Shown: piece by piece, positions 1 through 10,018 of the stretch
How positions within the stretch are numbered: the first letter of the stretch is position 1
Layout: the number at the start of each line of letters is the position of its first letter
Origin: Amorphophallus konjac
Lineage: Eukaryota; Streptophyta; Magnoliopsida; Alismatales; Araceae
Assembly (NCBI GenBank): GCA_022559845.1
Contig: JAHNEJ010002744.1
Span: 62,001-126,000 of the forward strand
DNA: 64,000 nt
Direction: 5' to 3'
Position numbers and translations under genes: made by a program
The notes under the pieces: model-generated
Database searches by the model: none
Told to the model about the DNA's origin: nothing
The model's input: the letters and a program-made list of their open reading frames with translations, nothing else

Positions 1-1403
1 TGTTGAGATTGCGAATAGTTGTGGGAAGGAGGCCTCTAATGTGAAGTCAGCATACCACCTATCTTTCCAAAAGAGACAATTTTGCCCATTTCCTAATCGG
101 ACTCGAGCACTAGAGTGAATGGTGTCCTTGCGCTGCAAGATACCCTCCAAATTGGAGAAATATGGTGCTAAGAAGTTGGGATTAAACTTTAGATCCTGGC
201 TCTTCCATAATACCTCTATTGAATGACTTGTATCCACAGTCCATTGTCGTCTGACCCAACCTTCTGCAGCCATTTGCTCTACATTGCCCGATTGAAGCCT
301 CTGATATTTTTGATGCCCAGGCCCCCCATTTCCTTGCTTTTGTAGACTTTGCCCCATGCAATATTATGCCAACCCCTGCTTCTGTCTCCACTGTCGTGCC
401 AAAAGAATCTCAACTGGATAGAGTTTAGCTTCTTTGTAATTATCCTCAAGATCTTAAAGATAGAAAGTAGATAGGCAGGCTATCCAACACAAACTTACAG
501 AGTATCATTCTCCTTCTATGCGAAAGACGTCTCACCCTCCGCTTGGCCAGTCTAGATTTATATCTATGTATCACATTGTGTCAATCACTGCAATGTAAGA
601 CCCTTGGAGTCAGCGGAAGGCCCAGATAGGTGATAGGGAAGGCTCCTATCTGGCATCCTAGGATGAATGCTGCCCTCCTAAGAGTTTGGTCGTCCATATT
701 AACACCCACTATTAAACTCTTGTTGAAGTTGACCTTGAGACCATTTACTTCATCCAACAATTCTAAAATTAGTCTGGTGACATAAAACTGCCTCTCATCC
801 TTTGCTAAAAACAAAATGGTATCATCAGCATATTGCAGATAGGTGATGTGGACCCTGTCAACTCCAAATTGGAAGCCTCTGATTAGCCCATAGGTTTCGA
901 CTCTCAGCCACATTCTGCTAAGAATATTAGCAACCAGAACAAAAAGAAGAGGGGACATCGGTCATCGGGTCCCCCTATCTAAGGCCTCTGTTGCTATGGA
1001 AATAGGGAGAAGACTCTCCATCAACTAGGATTGCAATACTGGCTGAGGAGATAGAAGCTCGAATCCATCTGATCCATTTGTCATCAAATCTCATTTTCGC
1101 AAGCACATCAAATAAATAACTCTAATTGACACAGTCATATGCTTTCTGAAAGTCTAGTTTAAGAATCACTCCTCTCTTCCTCTGTGACGTCATGGCATGC
1201 AAGCATTCGTGAGCAACTAAGAAATTTTCTTGAATGTGATGTCCCTTCATGAATGCCCCTTGGTAGCCACTGACCACCTTGTCAATGATAGTGTCGATTC
1301 TCATGTCGAGGAGCTTGGAGATGATTTTATATGTTCCATTCAATAGACAGATGGGTTTGTAATCAAAGAAGCTCTATTCTTTTTGCTTTTTAAGGATGAG
1401 AAC

Positions 1404-1595
1404 TATAGACGTACAAATTTGGGTGTCTCCTTTGAGGTTTTGTCCCTGCTATGTCCGGGGGCGGCTAGGGTTTCGTCATTTTTTATTGGTAAAAGGGCCC
1501 TCAAAGGAGAAGGCTTGGGTCTTGCTTATAAGCACATGCCCATCTTTATAGTTTCTGATATGGGATCTTGTGAGCCTCTTTTTTAAGCCTCCACA
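1404..1595 (-). repeat. TRIM LTR copy 1
   Basis: Outer (left) LTR, 192 bp. Its first dinucleotide pair reads TATAG where the other copies read TGTAG, consistent with one substitution at the terminus. Confidence 0.85.
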
Positions 1596-1660
1596 CTAGC
1601 TTCCCCTGTGAAGGTGGGCCTGTGCTTATTGGGACGGGGGTTCTACAGACGACACCATTA

Positions 1661-1851
1661 TGTAGACGTACAAATTTTGGTGTCTCCTTTGAGGTATTGT
1701 CCCCGCTATGTCCATGGGTGACTAGGGTTTTAACCTTTTTGCTTGTTAAAGGACCCTCAAAGGAGAAGGCTTGGGCCTTTCTTATAAGTATATGTCCATT
1801 TTTATAGTTTTTGATATGGGATCTTAGGGTATCCCTTTTTAAGCCTCCATA
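1661..1851 (-). repeat. TRIM LTR copy 2 (shared middle LTR)
   Basis: Middle LTR, 191 bp, shared by the two overlapping TRIM units. It ends CCTCCATA instead of CCTCCACA. Confidence 0.85.
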
Positions 1852-1917
1852 CTAGCCCCTCCAACAAAGGTGGGCTTATGCTTATTGGGTTGGGGGTTCC
1901 CACAGACGGCACCATTA
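1852..1917 (-). other. TRIM internal segment with primer-site-like and polypurine-like ends
   Basis: 66 bp between LTR 2 and LTR 3. On the minus strand it starts TAATGGTGCCGTCTGTGG right after the CTACA end of LTR 3 and finishes GGAGGGGCTAG against the start of LTR 2. The sister segment is at 1596-1660. Both are far too short for a gene. Confidence 0.75.
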
Positions 1918-2110
1918 TGTAGACGTACAAATTTGGGTGTCTTCTTTGAGGTATTTTTCTCGCTACATCTGGGGGCGGTTAGGGTTTTGTCTTTTTTTTG
2001 TTGGTAAAAGGGCCCTCAAAGGAGAAGACCTGAGCCTTTCTTATAGGCACATGTCCATCTTTGTAATTTTCGATATAGGATCTTGTGAGCCTCCTTTTTA
2101 AGCCTCCACA
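1918..2110 (-). repeat. TRIM LTR copy 3
   Basis: Outer (right) LTR, 193 bp, with intact TGTAGACG and CCTCCACA ends, abutting the right AGAAC target-site copy. Confidence 0.85.
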
Positions 2111-3639
2111 AGAACTAAAAGGGTCTGAATGATACCCCTCAAGTGTGCTCTCCCTTTATGGAACTCGTATACTGCTAGGATGAAATCCATCTTCATGATG
2201 TTCCACACTCTTGAAAGAAATTCAAAGGGAAACCATGTAGCCCAGGTGCTTTGTCGCTTGCAAGGGAGAAAATCGCCCTTTGGACCTCCTCTTCTGAGAA
2301 GGTGCTAGAGAGGGATACACTTTCCTTAGGAGATAGGCGAGGAAGCAAATTATTTGCAATCAACGGCCTACTTGTGCCCTCCTCGGTGAAGAGGTTGACT
2401 CCAATTCTGATATCCTCTGTTTTAGTGATCACTTGATCTCCAATTCTGATTCAACTGACAGAGTTGACTCTCCTCCTTTCAGAGGGAATCCGTTGAAAGT
2501 AGGCGAGTTCATTTCCCTTTCCTCGAGTCATTTCTCCCTGGATCCTTGCTTCCAGTAGATCTCCTCTCATGAGAATCTTCTCAAACTCGACTCTTAGTCC
2601 GTCTCTTAGCTGTTTATCAGACTCATTTAGTAGCCCAACCTCCTCTAAGCAATCTAGTCCTTCAAGCCATTCCACGATCCTGTCTTTGGCCACCTTATTA
2701 GGCAGAGACTTGCCTGCCCCCCATTTCTTTAGCACTTGCGCCACATGTTTAAGTTTGCCCAGGAGCCTCGCCATGGCTGATTGTTCCCTTCTCCGAGCGT
2801 TCCATGCATGTCTAATACTATCCATGAAGTCATTCTCCCTGAGCCAATATCTTTCTAGCTTAAAAATGGCTCTTTTCGCACGTCTGCCAGGTCTTCTGCA
2901 ATATGGGCTTATGATATGAAATGGGCCTTGCCAAGTAGGAAGATTGCACATGTGGCTAGTGGTCCTCCCAATTAATTGAAACCAGAAATCTATTCAATCG
3001 AGAGCAAGAAGGATCTTCCCTCATGTTGGACCAAGTGTATTGGCCATTAACCAGATTAATATTTATCAGTGCAGCATCACCGATGAAGCCGATAAAGTCT
3101 TCCATCTCCCGTGTCTGGTGGTTAACCCCTGTTCTCTCGTGTTGCAACAATTGCATTAAAGTCTCCACCCACACATGACAGCCGTCTTGAACTGTTATGA
3201 TAGTGAAGTAATTCCTCCCACAGAAGTCTCTTTCCTTCGTTGCATTGTGGACCATATACCCTGGAGAAGTCCCAGGAGATGTCATCTTGACATTCCAAAA
3301 ACGGATGGAGATAACTCCTCTGTCAATCTATCTGTCTTCCACCTCCTCTTGTACCTCAAACTGATTCCACAAAATCATGATATCTTCTGATCCCTTAGCC
3401 GAAGAGGTCACCCCCTTCAAATGATGGACTCCCGATAGCCCCCACACTTGGTCTCTTGCAAGCACAAGATGCCAATTCTACATCTGCTGACTAAATCCTT
3501 GACCACCCTCCTCTTCTCCCCCTTACAAATACCCCTTACGCTCCACGAGACAATTCTCATTAGGAAACGGAAATATTCCCACTTCCATCCCCCTCTTGCT
3601 CCCCCCTTCTCACGTCCTCTCCGTCACACTCCCTAGCTG

Positions 3640-5760
3640 CCTTCCTTCGGGACTTCCCCCCTTTAGCCTCCCTGGCCATATTAATTAGTCATCTCTTCTG
3701 CACCTGGTGGAACACCCCTTTGTGGCCCTGCTCTAGCCCCACAAAGGATATACCCACCCTATGAGCCAGTTCCGTCACTTGCGCTTCAATCATTCTCTCC
3801 ACTACCCTAACCATCTCCATGATCTCCTCTCTCCCATGTGTTCTCCTCTCGTAGAATTCCTCTCCTTCAGACTGCTTCAACTCTGTGCTTCTTGTCTCCC
3901 CGGGGTTCTCCGAAATGATAGGGTCGACCTATTCCTCCATCTCGAAGGCTTGAGGGATTCGTACTCCCGGGGTCTTCTTGTCGCCGGGAAGCAACTTTGC
4001 CGCTGATCCGACAAAATGGGCCTTGGCTCTTGAAACTCCCTTGGTTCCTTCGGGGCATCCTTGTCTCGTAGCTCCCGCGGGGAACAGTGTGGGCCCTGGG
4101 AGCCCACTATGTCATTTGCTATCAGGTGGGCCACTCGTTGGGGAAGTGACTGATTTGTCTCGCTCGTCGACGAGAGCCACTAGTCGGTACTAGAACTCGG
4201 CCCCATCGTCAGCAAAAGGCTCCCTATCGCATGACAATTGGAGTGCTTCTAGGACAGCCTGCAACTGTTTGCTGGAAGAGATAGCCCTGACAACGACGCT
4301 GGGAGCCTTTCGTCGACGACATCGTGATGTACTTTCTCCTTTTCACGGGAATTGGTCACCCAAGTGAGAGTCCTTCACCCTGGAACAGCCTACAAACAGT
4401 TGCCGGAAGCACTAGGACTATCGCTTGTTTAGCTCTGTCGTCCGTCGGAGACTGCTGCCTCTGGAGTTGCCCACGCCCAGTTGTAGTCAAGAGGGGGGAA
4501 CGGGCGGCGCTATAGCGATCGAGTGGGGAAGATAGTAGAAAACAAACCACATGGACTCATTAACCCCGTGACACCCGGATGCGGGTAAGTCACGGGTCAG
4601 CCTGTGCGGGTTCGGGTCCTGGGCCATCCTATTCATGCCCGTTCCACCTCGCAGGGTCCGTCCGCTGGAGGCCACCTGAAGCGGCCTAAATCCTGGCCCA
4701 GTGGGGCTCTCATCTCCCAGCCCAGCTCGACAGGGGGCGCGACGATCCAAATTTGAATCGGGGATGGACCATCTTCCATGTATCACCACTCCCCCCCACC
4801 CCCCCCCCCCCCAAAAAAAAAAAAAAAAAAAAAAAAGAGAAAGAAAGAAAAGAAATCCTCGTCTTCCTCCTCCTCCTGGCCAGGGGCATGTTGCTCAAGC
4901 TGAGCCCTCCGCCGCCACTGGGGTTCGGCAAGACGGAACCTCGGACATCAAACACTTCCATGCTGATGGGCAGCACATCAGCAGGGCTACTTACTCGAAC
5001 GGTGGCCTCCAAGGTCGTTAGAGACACCGTTGGAACGAAGATCAAACTACCTGCTTTCATCGATCCAATCTTCTGGTGCATGAGGGAGACCGCAGAGGAC
5101 AAGGGGGATCCCCACTAATCTGATACGGACCCAAACTTGTCTTGGAGAAGGGAATGCCCTTCTCTCCAATGACCATCGCTGGAGGAGGAGGAGGACACCC
5201 TCCGCCACCAGCTAGCCCAACTCCGTTGCCGCCGTCGCATCCTCTTCTCATCACCCAACAGCAAGAAAACCTGACGAGGAGACCTGGAGGACCTCCCATG
5301 GACTGCTACCCCCTCTCCATGCGTCTATCAGAGCTTTAACTTTCTCCACATCTTCCCCCCTTCCACCGGATGCACCCAGAGGCATCTTAGGAGCTAGTGG
5401 GGTCGGTCACGGACCAACTTTGAGGGAATCGGATTAACATCTAGGCACTGCTGGTTCCCTGCCGCCACTAACCCCGCCGATGTCCTATTCCGCACCACAT
5501 CTGCGTATGATCGGCCTCGAACGTCAGTTGCTGACCCCTTGCAATCTTCGGTCCGTTGGCTCTTCAGAAGCTCTGCGAATGGCCCCTTCTCCTGTACCGA
5601 AGGTGGTCCGGCAGCCAACCAGACCTTCTGAAACCCCCCTCCCATAAATCTGGTAGGGCCCTAGGCCGGCACAGAGTTATGGAAGGCCCCGGTGCCCTAG
5701 AGGAACTCAGTTCGCTCCGGTGGCACACTCTGGCAACCGCTCTCCCCACCCTGCCATCGT
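3640..5760 (-). pseudogene. LINE A ORF1 remnant
   Basis: L1 ORF1 encodes the RNA-binding protein of the retrotransposition particle. The recognisable parts are an RSYADVV motif at about 5500 (RSYANVV in LINE F) and the C-terminal block at 3880-3689, EIMEMVRVVERMIEAQVTEL followed by a V-G-I-S-F-x-G-L segment that closely parallels LINE F at 32611-32760. Between them only short broken frames remain, including a poly-C/poly-A tract at 4791-4853. No intact zinc knuckle was seen. Confidence 0.65.
4791..4853. repeat. Poly-C / poly-A / GAAA simple repeat
   Basis: Two C runs, then 24 consecutive A residues at 4813-4836, then GAAAGAAA-type purine repeat, inside the ORF1 remnant of LINE A. It may be slippage or the scar of a small poly-A-tailed insertion. 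No duplication flanking it was found. Confidence 0.8.
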
Positions 5761-6017
5761 CCCATCAAAATTTAATTTTTCAACATACAATGGGGACCTT
5801 ACTTTTTCCCCTCCATAAAAGAGGGGCGGGCACCTTCCAAAAGAAAAGTAAAAGATTGGGGGATGGGGGTGGGGAAAGTTCAGGCCTTATATTTTCACCA
5901 CAAATGACAAAGCTGCATCCCTCGAGTGGTACATTTGCCTTAACAAAAGTCCCATAACCGATGATAGAGAAATGGTTAGAAGGACATTCCTTATATAATT
6001 CGTTAATATGTTAATAT

Positions 6018-6146
6018 ATGGTCCAAACCTGCTTGGTGTGCCGTTTGTTTAGAGCCTTTTGTATTGGGACTGTCACTCTTTACTTGTGTGCCCCCCTCTT
6101 TTGAATTTTTAATATACCGTGGTATTATCCACTTTCCAAAAAAACT
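6018..6146 (+). mobile_element. Solo LINE 3' tail, sense
   Basis: It resembles the last ~130 bp of LINE E and LINE F: CTTGGTGTG, a TTTTGTAT-type stretch, CTTGTGTGCCCCCC, TTTAATA, GTGGTATTATCCACTTTC, then A residues. It is a strongly 5'-truncated insertion. Confidence 0.65.
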
Positions 6147-6305
6147 ATAGTCCAAACCATGAAATCTCACCTGCGTGCAGTCATGTTGCTGTGGAATCAT
6201 GCAATTTTGCATGAATCATCAAAGCATTTAATCCATCTTATATTAGTCCTGATCAACCTATGATATTTAATACACTATAATCAGTCTTTTGTATATTGGT
6301 CCTAT

Positions 6306-6830
6306 TTTTAGCCTACCAACAGTTTTACTATGAAGTTATGCCAAATGAATATACCGTTTAATGCTTTTTGGGGAACCTGAACCCGCTCTATCATAATCTT
6401 TGGCTCAATCCTGGTCCAAGTTAAAAATGTATTTTCCTACACATACAAAAACAAATAAACCAATCCCAATCGACATATATGAAAAATGCTATGGTGTCAC
6501 ACTTTTTGCTACTTAGTTTGTCACTCTTTACCTGCTGTTTGATTTGAAATTGAATGGTGGGAAAAAGGTGAGCTTATGTTCAATGCTCCCATGGTTGGGG
6601 AGCATCAAACATAAGTCTGGATTGGCTTCCTTTCGGCCGTCTGATCACATGATTGGGCAGCTGATATGAGAGTGGCAAACTAGGTGGCAAAAACTGTGGC
6701 ACCTCAGCAGTGCTCCTTTTTATTCTGATATCAATTGGTTGGATGTTGCTCCTTTTTTTAGCCTACCGGCAGTTCTATCATGGAGTCGTGCCAATATAAT
6801 ATGCTTTCTAACACTCTGGAGTAATCCATA
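6306..6830 (+). repeat. Diverged direct repeat flanking a MITE
   Basis: TAGCCTACCAACAGTTTTAC near 6313 recurs as TAGCCTACCGGCAGTTCTAT near 6756, each followed by a similar ~40-bp stretch. The copies lie on either side of the inverted-repeat element at 6488-6713. The rest of 6150-7190 shows nothing recognisable and is probably intron or upstream gene sequence. Confidence 0.5.
6488..6713. mobile_element. Candidate MITE with ~45-bp imperfect terminal inverted repeats
   Basis: The left end GCTATGGTGTCACACTTTTT pairs with the reverse complement of the right end, which contains GGTGCCACAGTTTTTGCCAC. The match continues inward (CTTAGTTTGTCACTC against CCTAGTTTGCCACTC). It is about 226 bp and non-coding. 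No clear target-site duplication, so the superfamily is not assigned. Confidence 0.6.
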
Positions 6831-7190
6831 CATGATGTGAAATTATATCTCTGGATCATAGTGGTTCTAGATTAATTCCTAAAGAACTGATAAAATCATA
6901 AAAGATTGCACAAGGATATTTCTTTGGCCAAAGAGTTTGTTCGTAATTGGACAATGTATTTTTGCACGAATCTCAATGTGATAGAGAAACTAATGTGATC
7001 TGAATACCATTAAACAGTTTGTTTATAAATACAATACAAAAGTTGAGGCTATGTCCTTAATTTTTTGTGTTTTAGGCATGAATCACAAGATTTGGCTATT
7101 TGATTTAGGCTAAAATTATTCTGGCATCATTTATGCAATGATTTCTCACTTGTTTGTATTTCCTTTCTTTTTCAATAAAATTGATAATAC

Positions 7191-7316
7191 TTTTTTTGAA
7201 AAGTGGATGGTACCACAAATATATTAATAAAAGGAAGGGGATGTACAAGTATGAGCTCTTAGCTCTCAAAAAACCCTATAAAAAACCAGCCCACTAACAA
7301 GGTGTACCCTTGCTTG
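7191..7316 (-). mobile_element. Solo LINE 3' tail, antisense
   Basis: It starts with a T run and AAAGTGGATGGTACCAC, the reverse complement of the common L1 tail, and continues through GGATGTACAAGT and CCCTATAAAA. It stops where LINE B begins at 7317, giving a junction of two oppositely oriented fragments. Confidence 0.65.
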
Positions 7317-8897
7317 TTGGGGTTAACATGGAGGACATGGCACTACAGAAGGCGGTGCGAATTCTGGGCTATCACATAGGAGCTTTCCCCATCTCCTAGT
7401 TGGGACTCCCTCTGATCCTAGGGTTTCTTAGGTTCGCTGATTGGCTTCCTATTATTCAGAGATATCTAAACTGGCTAGATAGAAGGCTAGACTGCTTTCT
7501 TATGGCGGCATGCTAGTTCTTTGTAGATTAGTTTTGGACAGCTTACCTATTTATTTTCTCTTCGTGTTTCGGATATTGAAGACAATCATGAAGAAGATTG
7601 AGGCCATTCAGGGGAAGTTTTTCTGGCATGAGAGTGGGGAGAGATGCAGGGGATGACACGACATACGGTGGGGGAGGGTGGCTGCTAGTAAGGAATGGGG
7701 GAGGGGTTGGGATCAAGGATGTTGGGGACTTTAATTTGGCTCTTTTGTGCAAGTGGCTATGGTGGTTGGGGGCTGGGGATGAAGGGATTTGGGCACAACT
7801 TATTCGACAGAGGTACTATGGCAGGAGGAGAGTTTGGGATATGGACACATCGGCACTGTCCCAGACTTCTCCCATTTGGCGTGACATTTTGTCATATAGG
7901 GATATCATCTCCTCCGGCGTACGGGTCCGTCCAGGGAAAGGCAACTATTCTCTCTTTCTGGAAGGGCAGATGGTGTGGCGACTTCATTTTGGAGGTATCT
8001 TTTTTCAGTCTTTTTGTTATCTCTGTTGACCCTTTGGGGCCGGTTGACGAGGGCTTTTGACCCCCAACTTTCAGGGGGCTCCTTGGGCATCGACTTTCAA
8101 GAGGGACCTCAAGACCGACGAGATGGAGCTCCTCCAGGATCTCTGACTCCTCTTCGGCTCCGCCCCGTACTCCCACAAGGAGGATGCGTGGACTTGTAGA
8201 TGAGGTAGGGAGGGGACGTTCTCTGTTAGGTTTGTCGACGCCATCATCTTTGACGGAGGGGTGCACCACAGCCTTACCCCACAGGTCTGGAGGTCGAGGA
8301 GTCTGGTGAAGGTGAAGCTCATGACTTGGAGGATTTCCCACGGGCGGCTTCCTACTCGAGATAGGTTGCTTCAGTTCATCTCGGGTATTCAGCCGACCTG
8401 CAGTTTGTGTGGTCAGGAGGACGAGACCCTAGATCACTTATCTGTAGGTTGCTCCTACTCGCGGGAGGTGTGGGAGGGGCTGGCTACGAGAGTTTGCTGT
8501 GCACTTGGCCGTCAGAGAGTGGTGCAACACTTCATTGGGTCTTGGGGCAGGCGTTGGCCTGTCCGGGGTGATAGTATCATGTGGTGGCTGATCTTGCATG
8601 CTACTCTTTGGTCCTTGTGGGGTGAAAGGAACAATATGATATTCAGGAGGGAGGCTAGACTTGAGGACTCTCTTATATTTGTGCTAGGGTAAGGGAATGG
8701 GCGGAGTTGCTTTGTAATATGAATATCCTCAACTCTCCATTTTTTGTTTTGCTGTTGTTGGGGGGTTAGACTGTCCCACACAGTCTTGGTGTGGTCTTTT
8801 ATACATGTTTTTTTTTTGGGAGCTCATTGACTATACTTGTGCATCCCATTTTTTTGATTTTATACATTTAGTGGTACTACCCACTTAAAAAAAAACT
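7317..8897 (+). mobile_element. LINE B: 5'-truncated sense L1 with zf-RVT end
   Basis: It begins mid-ORF2 just after the catalytic box (VNMEDMALQKAVRILG, then H-I-G-A-F-P). It runs through the thumb/connection region (I-Q-G-K-F-F-W-H near 7610), an L-C-K-W-L-W-W block at 7748, the zf-RVT region, and a tail ending CCCACTT plus A residues at about 8897. Stops and frameshifts break the frame. The start at 7317 is where L1 similarity begins against the antisense tail. Confidence 0.8.
8261..8692 (+). pseudogene. LINE B ORF2 C-terminus (zf-RVT domain)
   Basis: An open stretch with the plant L1 C-terminal pattern: W-R-I-S-H-G-R-L-P-T-R-D-R-L, then CSLCGQEDETLDHL as the Cys-Cys-His zinc-binding region, then WWLILHATLWSLWGERNN. 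It is a fragment of the reverse transcriptase polyprotein and not a separate gene. Confidence 0.8.
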
Positions 8898-9256
8898 ATC
8901 ATACGCTCTTCTTTACCCCCATGTTCCTCATATCATCATGTGTACTCTTATAATAAATTGTATCTCATCATTCATACGCCTATCATCAACTGCCTTTTAT
9001 TTACCTTAACCTTGGATGAGTTAAGAGGGGAGAAAGATTAGCCCCCTTATTAATGCCCTCTATGTAATTGAAGTGACTATCTCTCATATTTTGCTGTACA
9101 TGCTCCACAAAACCTTATATTTTACACTTTTGTTATGTTTTCAATGGCATATTCCTCTGATTCTGACTGTATGGTAGCCATTGGTATGTAAACAAAATAA
9201 TATTTCTTATTACGAGGGTATACATGATAATATGAGGAACATAAGCATATGACAGT
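8894..9256. mobile_element. Candidate MITE / long inverted repeat
   Basis: ATGTTCCTCATATCATCATG (about 8931-8950) pairs with the reverse complement of CATGATAATATGAGGAACAT (about 9223-9242). Pairing extends outward (AACTATCATACGC with AACTGTCATATGC) and inward (TGTACTCTTATAATA). The interior is non-coding. It lies about 500 bp before the first visible exon of the host gene. Confidence 0.6.
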
Positions 9257-9755
9257 TGCATACAGCGGGTTCCCGAGGTGTATATGTTATCATCCTTCCA
9301 TCCTAGGCTGACCAGAATTACCTATCCACACTGGGCGAGAGGGATTTCTTTTCCTGTTTTTGCAATACCATTGATAACTTTTGTAGAAGGTGATCCAAGG
9401 ACCGCAGCACACTGAATCCAGGCCCAAACTACATGATTAATAGTGCAGGTGTTCAGTGGACAATTACACATTGTTACGAGTGTATTAACATTTACAATAA
9501 GCTTTACTCTTTTGGATTCTGGAAAGAGATGGTTCTGTTTCTACACCCAGTGAATTGTATTCATCAGTGATGAAATTGTACTTTGTCAAACTGAAGAGGG
9601 AAGCACATGTCAACTGTCCACAATATTATGTGAAAAAGGAAGCATTGGTTCCTATTGATAAAAGTTGTTAGGATATTGGCCATTGGCACTTCTTTTGTTA
9701 CCATTCTTATCTGTTATGTGAAATTTTTTTTTAACACCCTCTTTCTCTCCTGCAG

Positions 9756-10018
9756 AAGTAATACTATCACACTCTGTGCATATTGGCGCTTTCTCATTGA
9801 TTGGAAACGGTTCTACTATTGGTGACAACAGTATGATCTCCCATTCAGTTATTGGTGGAGGTTGTATAATTGGGCATAATGTCTTGATCGAGAACTCCTA
9901 TATATGGGATAATGTAACTATTGAAGATGATTGCAAAATTAGCCATGCAATTGTTTGTGATGGTGCTGTTTTAAAGGCTGGAGCTGTTCTGGAATCTGGT
10001 GTCATATTGTCATTCAAG
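9756..10018 (+). CDS. eIF2B epsilon: eIF2B epsilon exon (beta-helix repeats)
   Basis: Acceptor TCCTGCAG before 9756 and donor AAG/GTGCAC after 10018. The exon enters with two bases of a split codon and leaves in phase 0. It encodes successive hexapeptide turns (IGAFSLIGNGSTIGDNSMIS, then VIGGGCIIGHNVLIENSYIW). Confidence 0.95.

Larger units (their letters stand above)
1404..2110 (-). mobile_element. Tandem TRIM array: three LTRs and two 65-66 bp internal segments
   Basis: Three near-identical ~192-bp units alternate with two ~65-bp spacers (period 257 bp). Each unit starts TGTAGACG (TATAGACG in the first) and ends CCTCCACA or close to it, so both strands give TG...CA ends. The flanks are AGAAC at 1399-1403 and AGAAC at 2111-2115, a 5-bp target-site duplication that breaks the LINE A reverse transcriptase frame. 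On the minus strand each spacer begins TAATGGTGCCGTCTGTGG or a variant, a plausible primer-binding site, and ends with a purine-rich stretch (GGAGGGGCTAG) just before the next LTR. This is the architecture of a terminal-repeat retrotransposon in miniature expanded by LTR-LTR recombination. There is no coding capacity. Confidence 0.88.
1..3560 (-). pseudogene. LINE A ORF2 remnant (endonuclease + reverse transcriptase)
   Basis: ORF2 would nick target DNA and reverse-transcribe the element RNA. It starts at an ATG on the minus strand at 3558-3560 (MRIVSWSVRGI, the usual start of plant L1 ORF2). It keeps endonuclease traces down to about 2956, where S-R-L-N-R replaces the usual S-R-L-D-R. The linker helix region is at 2951-2451 and the fingers at 2432-2193 (ending D-K-A-P-G). 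After the TRIM insertion come the LLNGTYKIISKLL block (1343-1122) and palm/thumb at 958-581 with QYADD. It is broken by frameshifts, stops and the TRIM insertion, so no functional product is expected. The family assignment is firm. Confidence 0.85.
1..5900 (-). mobile_element. LINE A: antisense L1-type non-LTR retrotransposon, 3' end outside the window
   Basis: Read on the minus strand from about 5900 down to 1, this holds an ORF1 remnant, an ORF2 endonuclease start at 3560, a linker, and reverse transcriptase up to and past the YADD box (821-832). Several pieces match LINE E and LINE F on the other strand: the ORF1 end motif (V-F-H-Q-V-Q-K-R type), the MRIVSW start of ORF2, and the GLKVNFNKSL block after the catalytic box. 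The 5' boundary near 5900 is estimated by aligning its G-rich start by eye to the start of LINE F. The 3' end, poly-A and one target-site duplication lie left of the window. A TRIM array interrupts it at 1404-2110. Confidence 0.85.

Noticed and set aside
1404..2110. Cassandra-type TRIM with 5S rRNA promoter
   Set aside because: No 5S A-box/C-box-like sequence was seen in the LTR.
1404..2110. Plain satellite DNA or CRISPR-like array
   Set aside because: Repeats are 192 bp with TG...CA ends, primer and polypurine-like sites and a target-site duplication. The genome is a plant.
7191..8897. Twin-priming inversion of one LINE
   Set aside because: Twin priming inverts the 5' segment, but the antisense piece is itself a 3' tail with its T run, so two events are more likely.
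1..9755. Upstream eIF2B epsilon exons (nucleotidyltransferase-like domain)
   Set aside because: I looked for the exon preceding the beta-helix in the non-TE stretches 6150-7190 and 8900-9755 and saw no matching coding sequence. They are probably left of the window.
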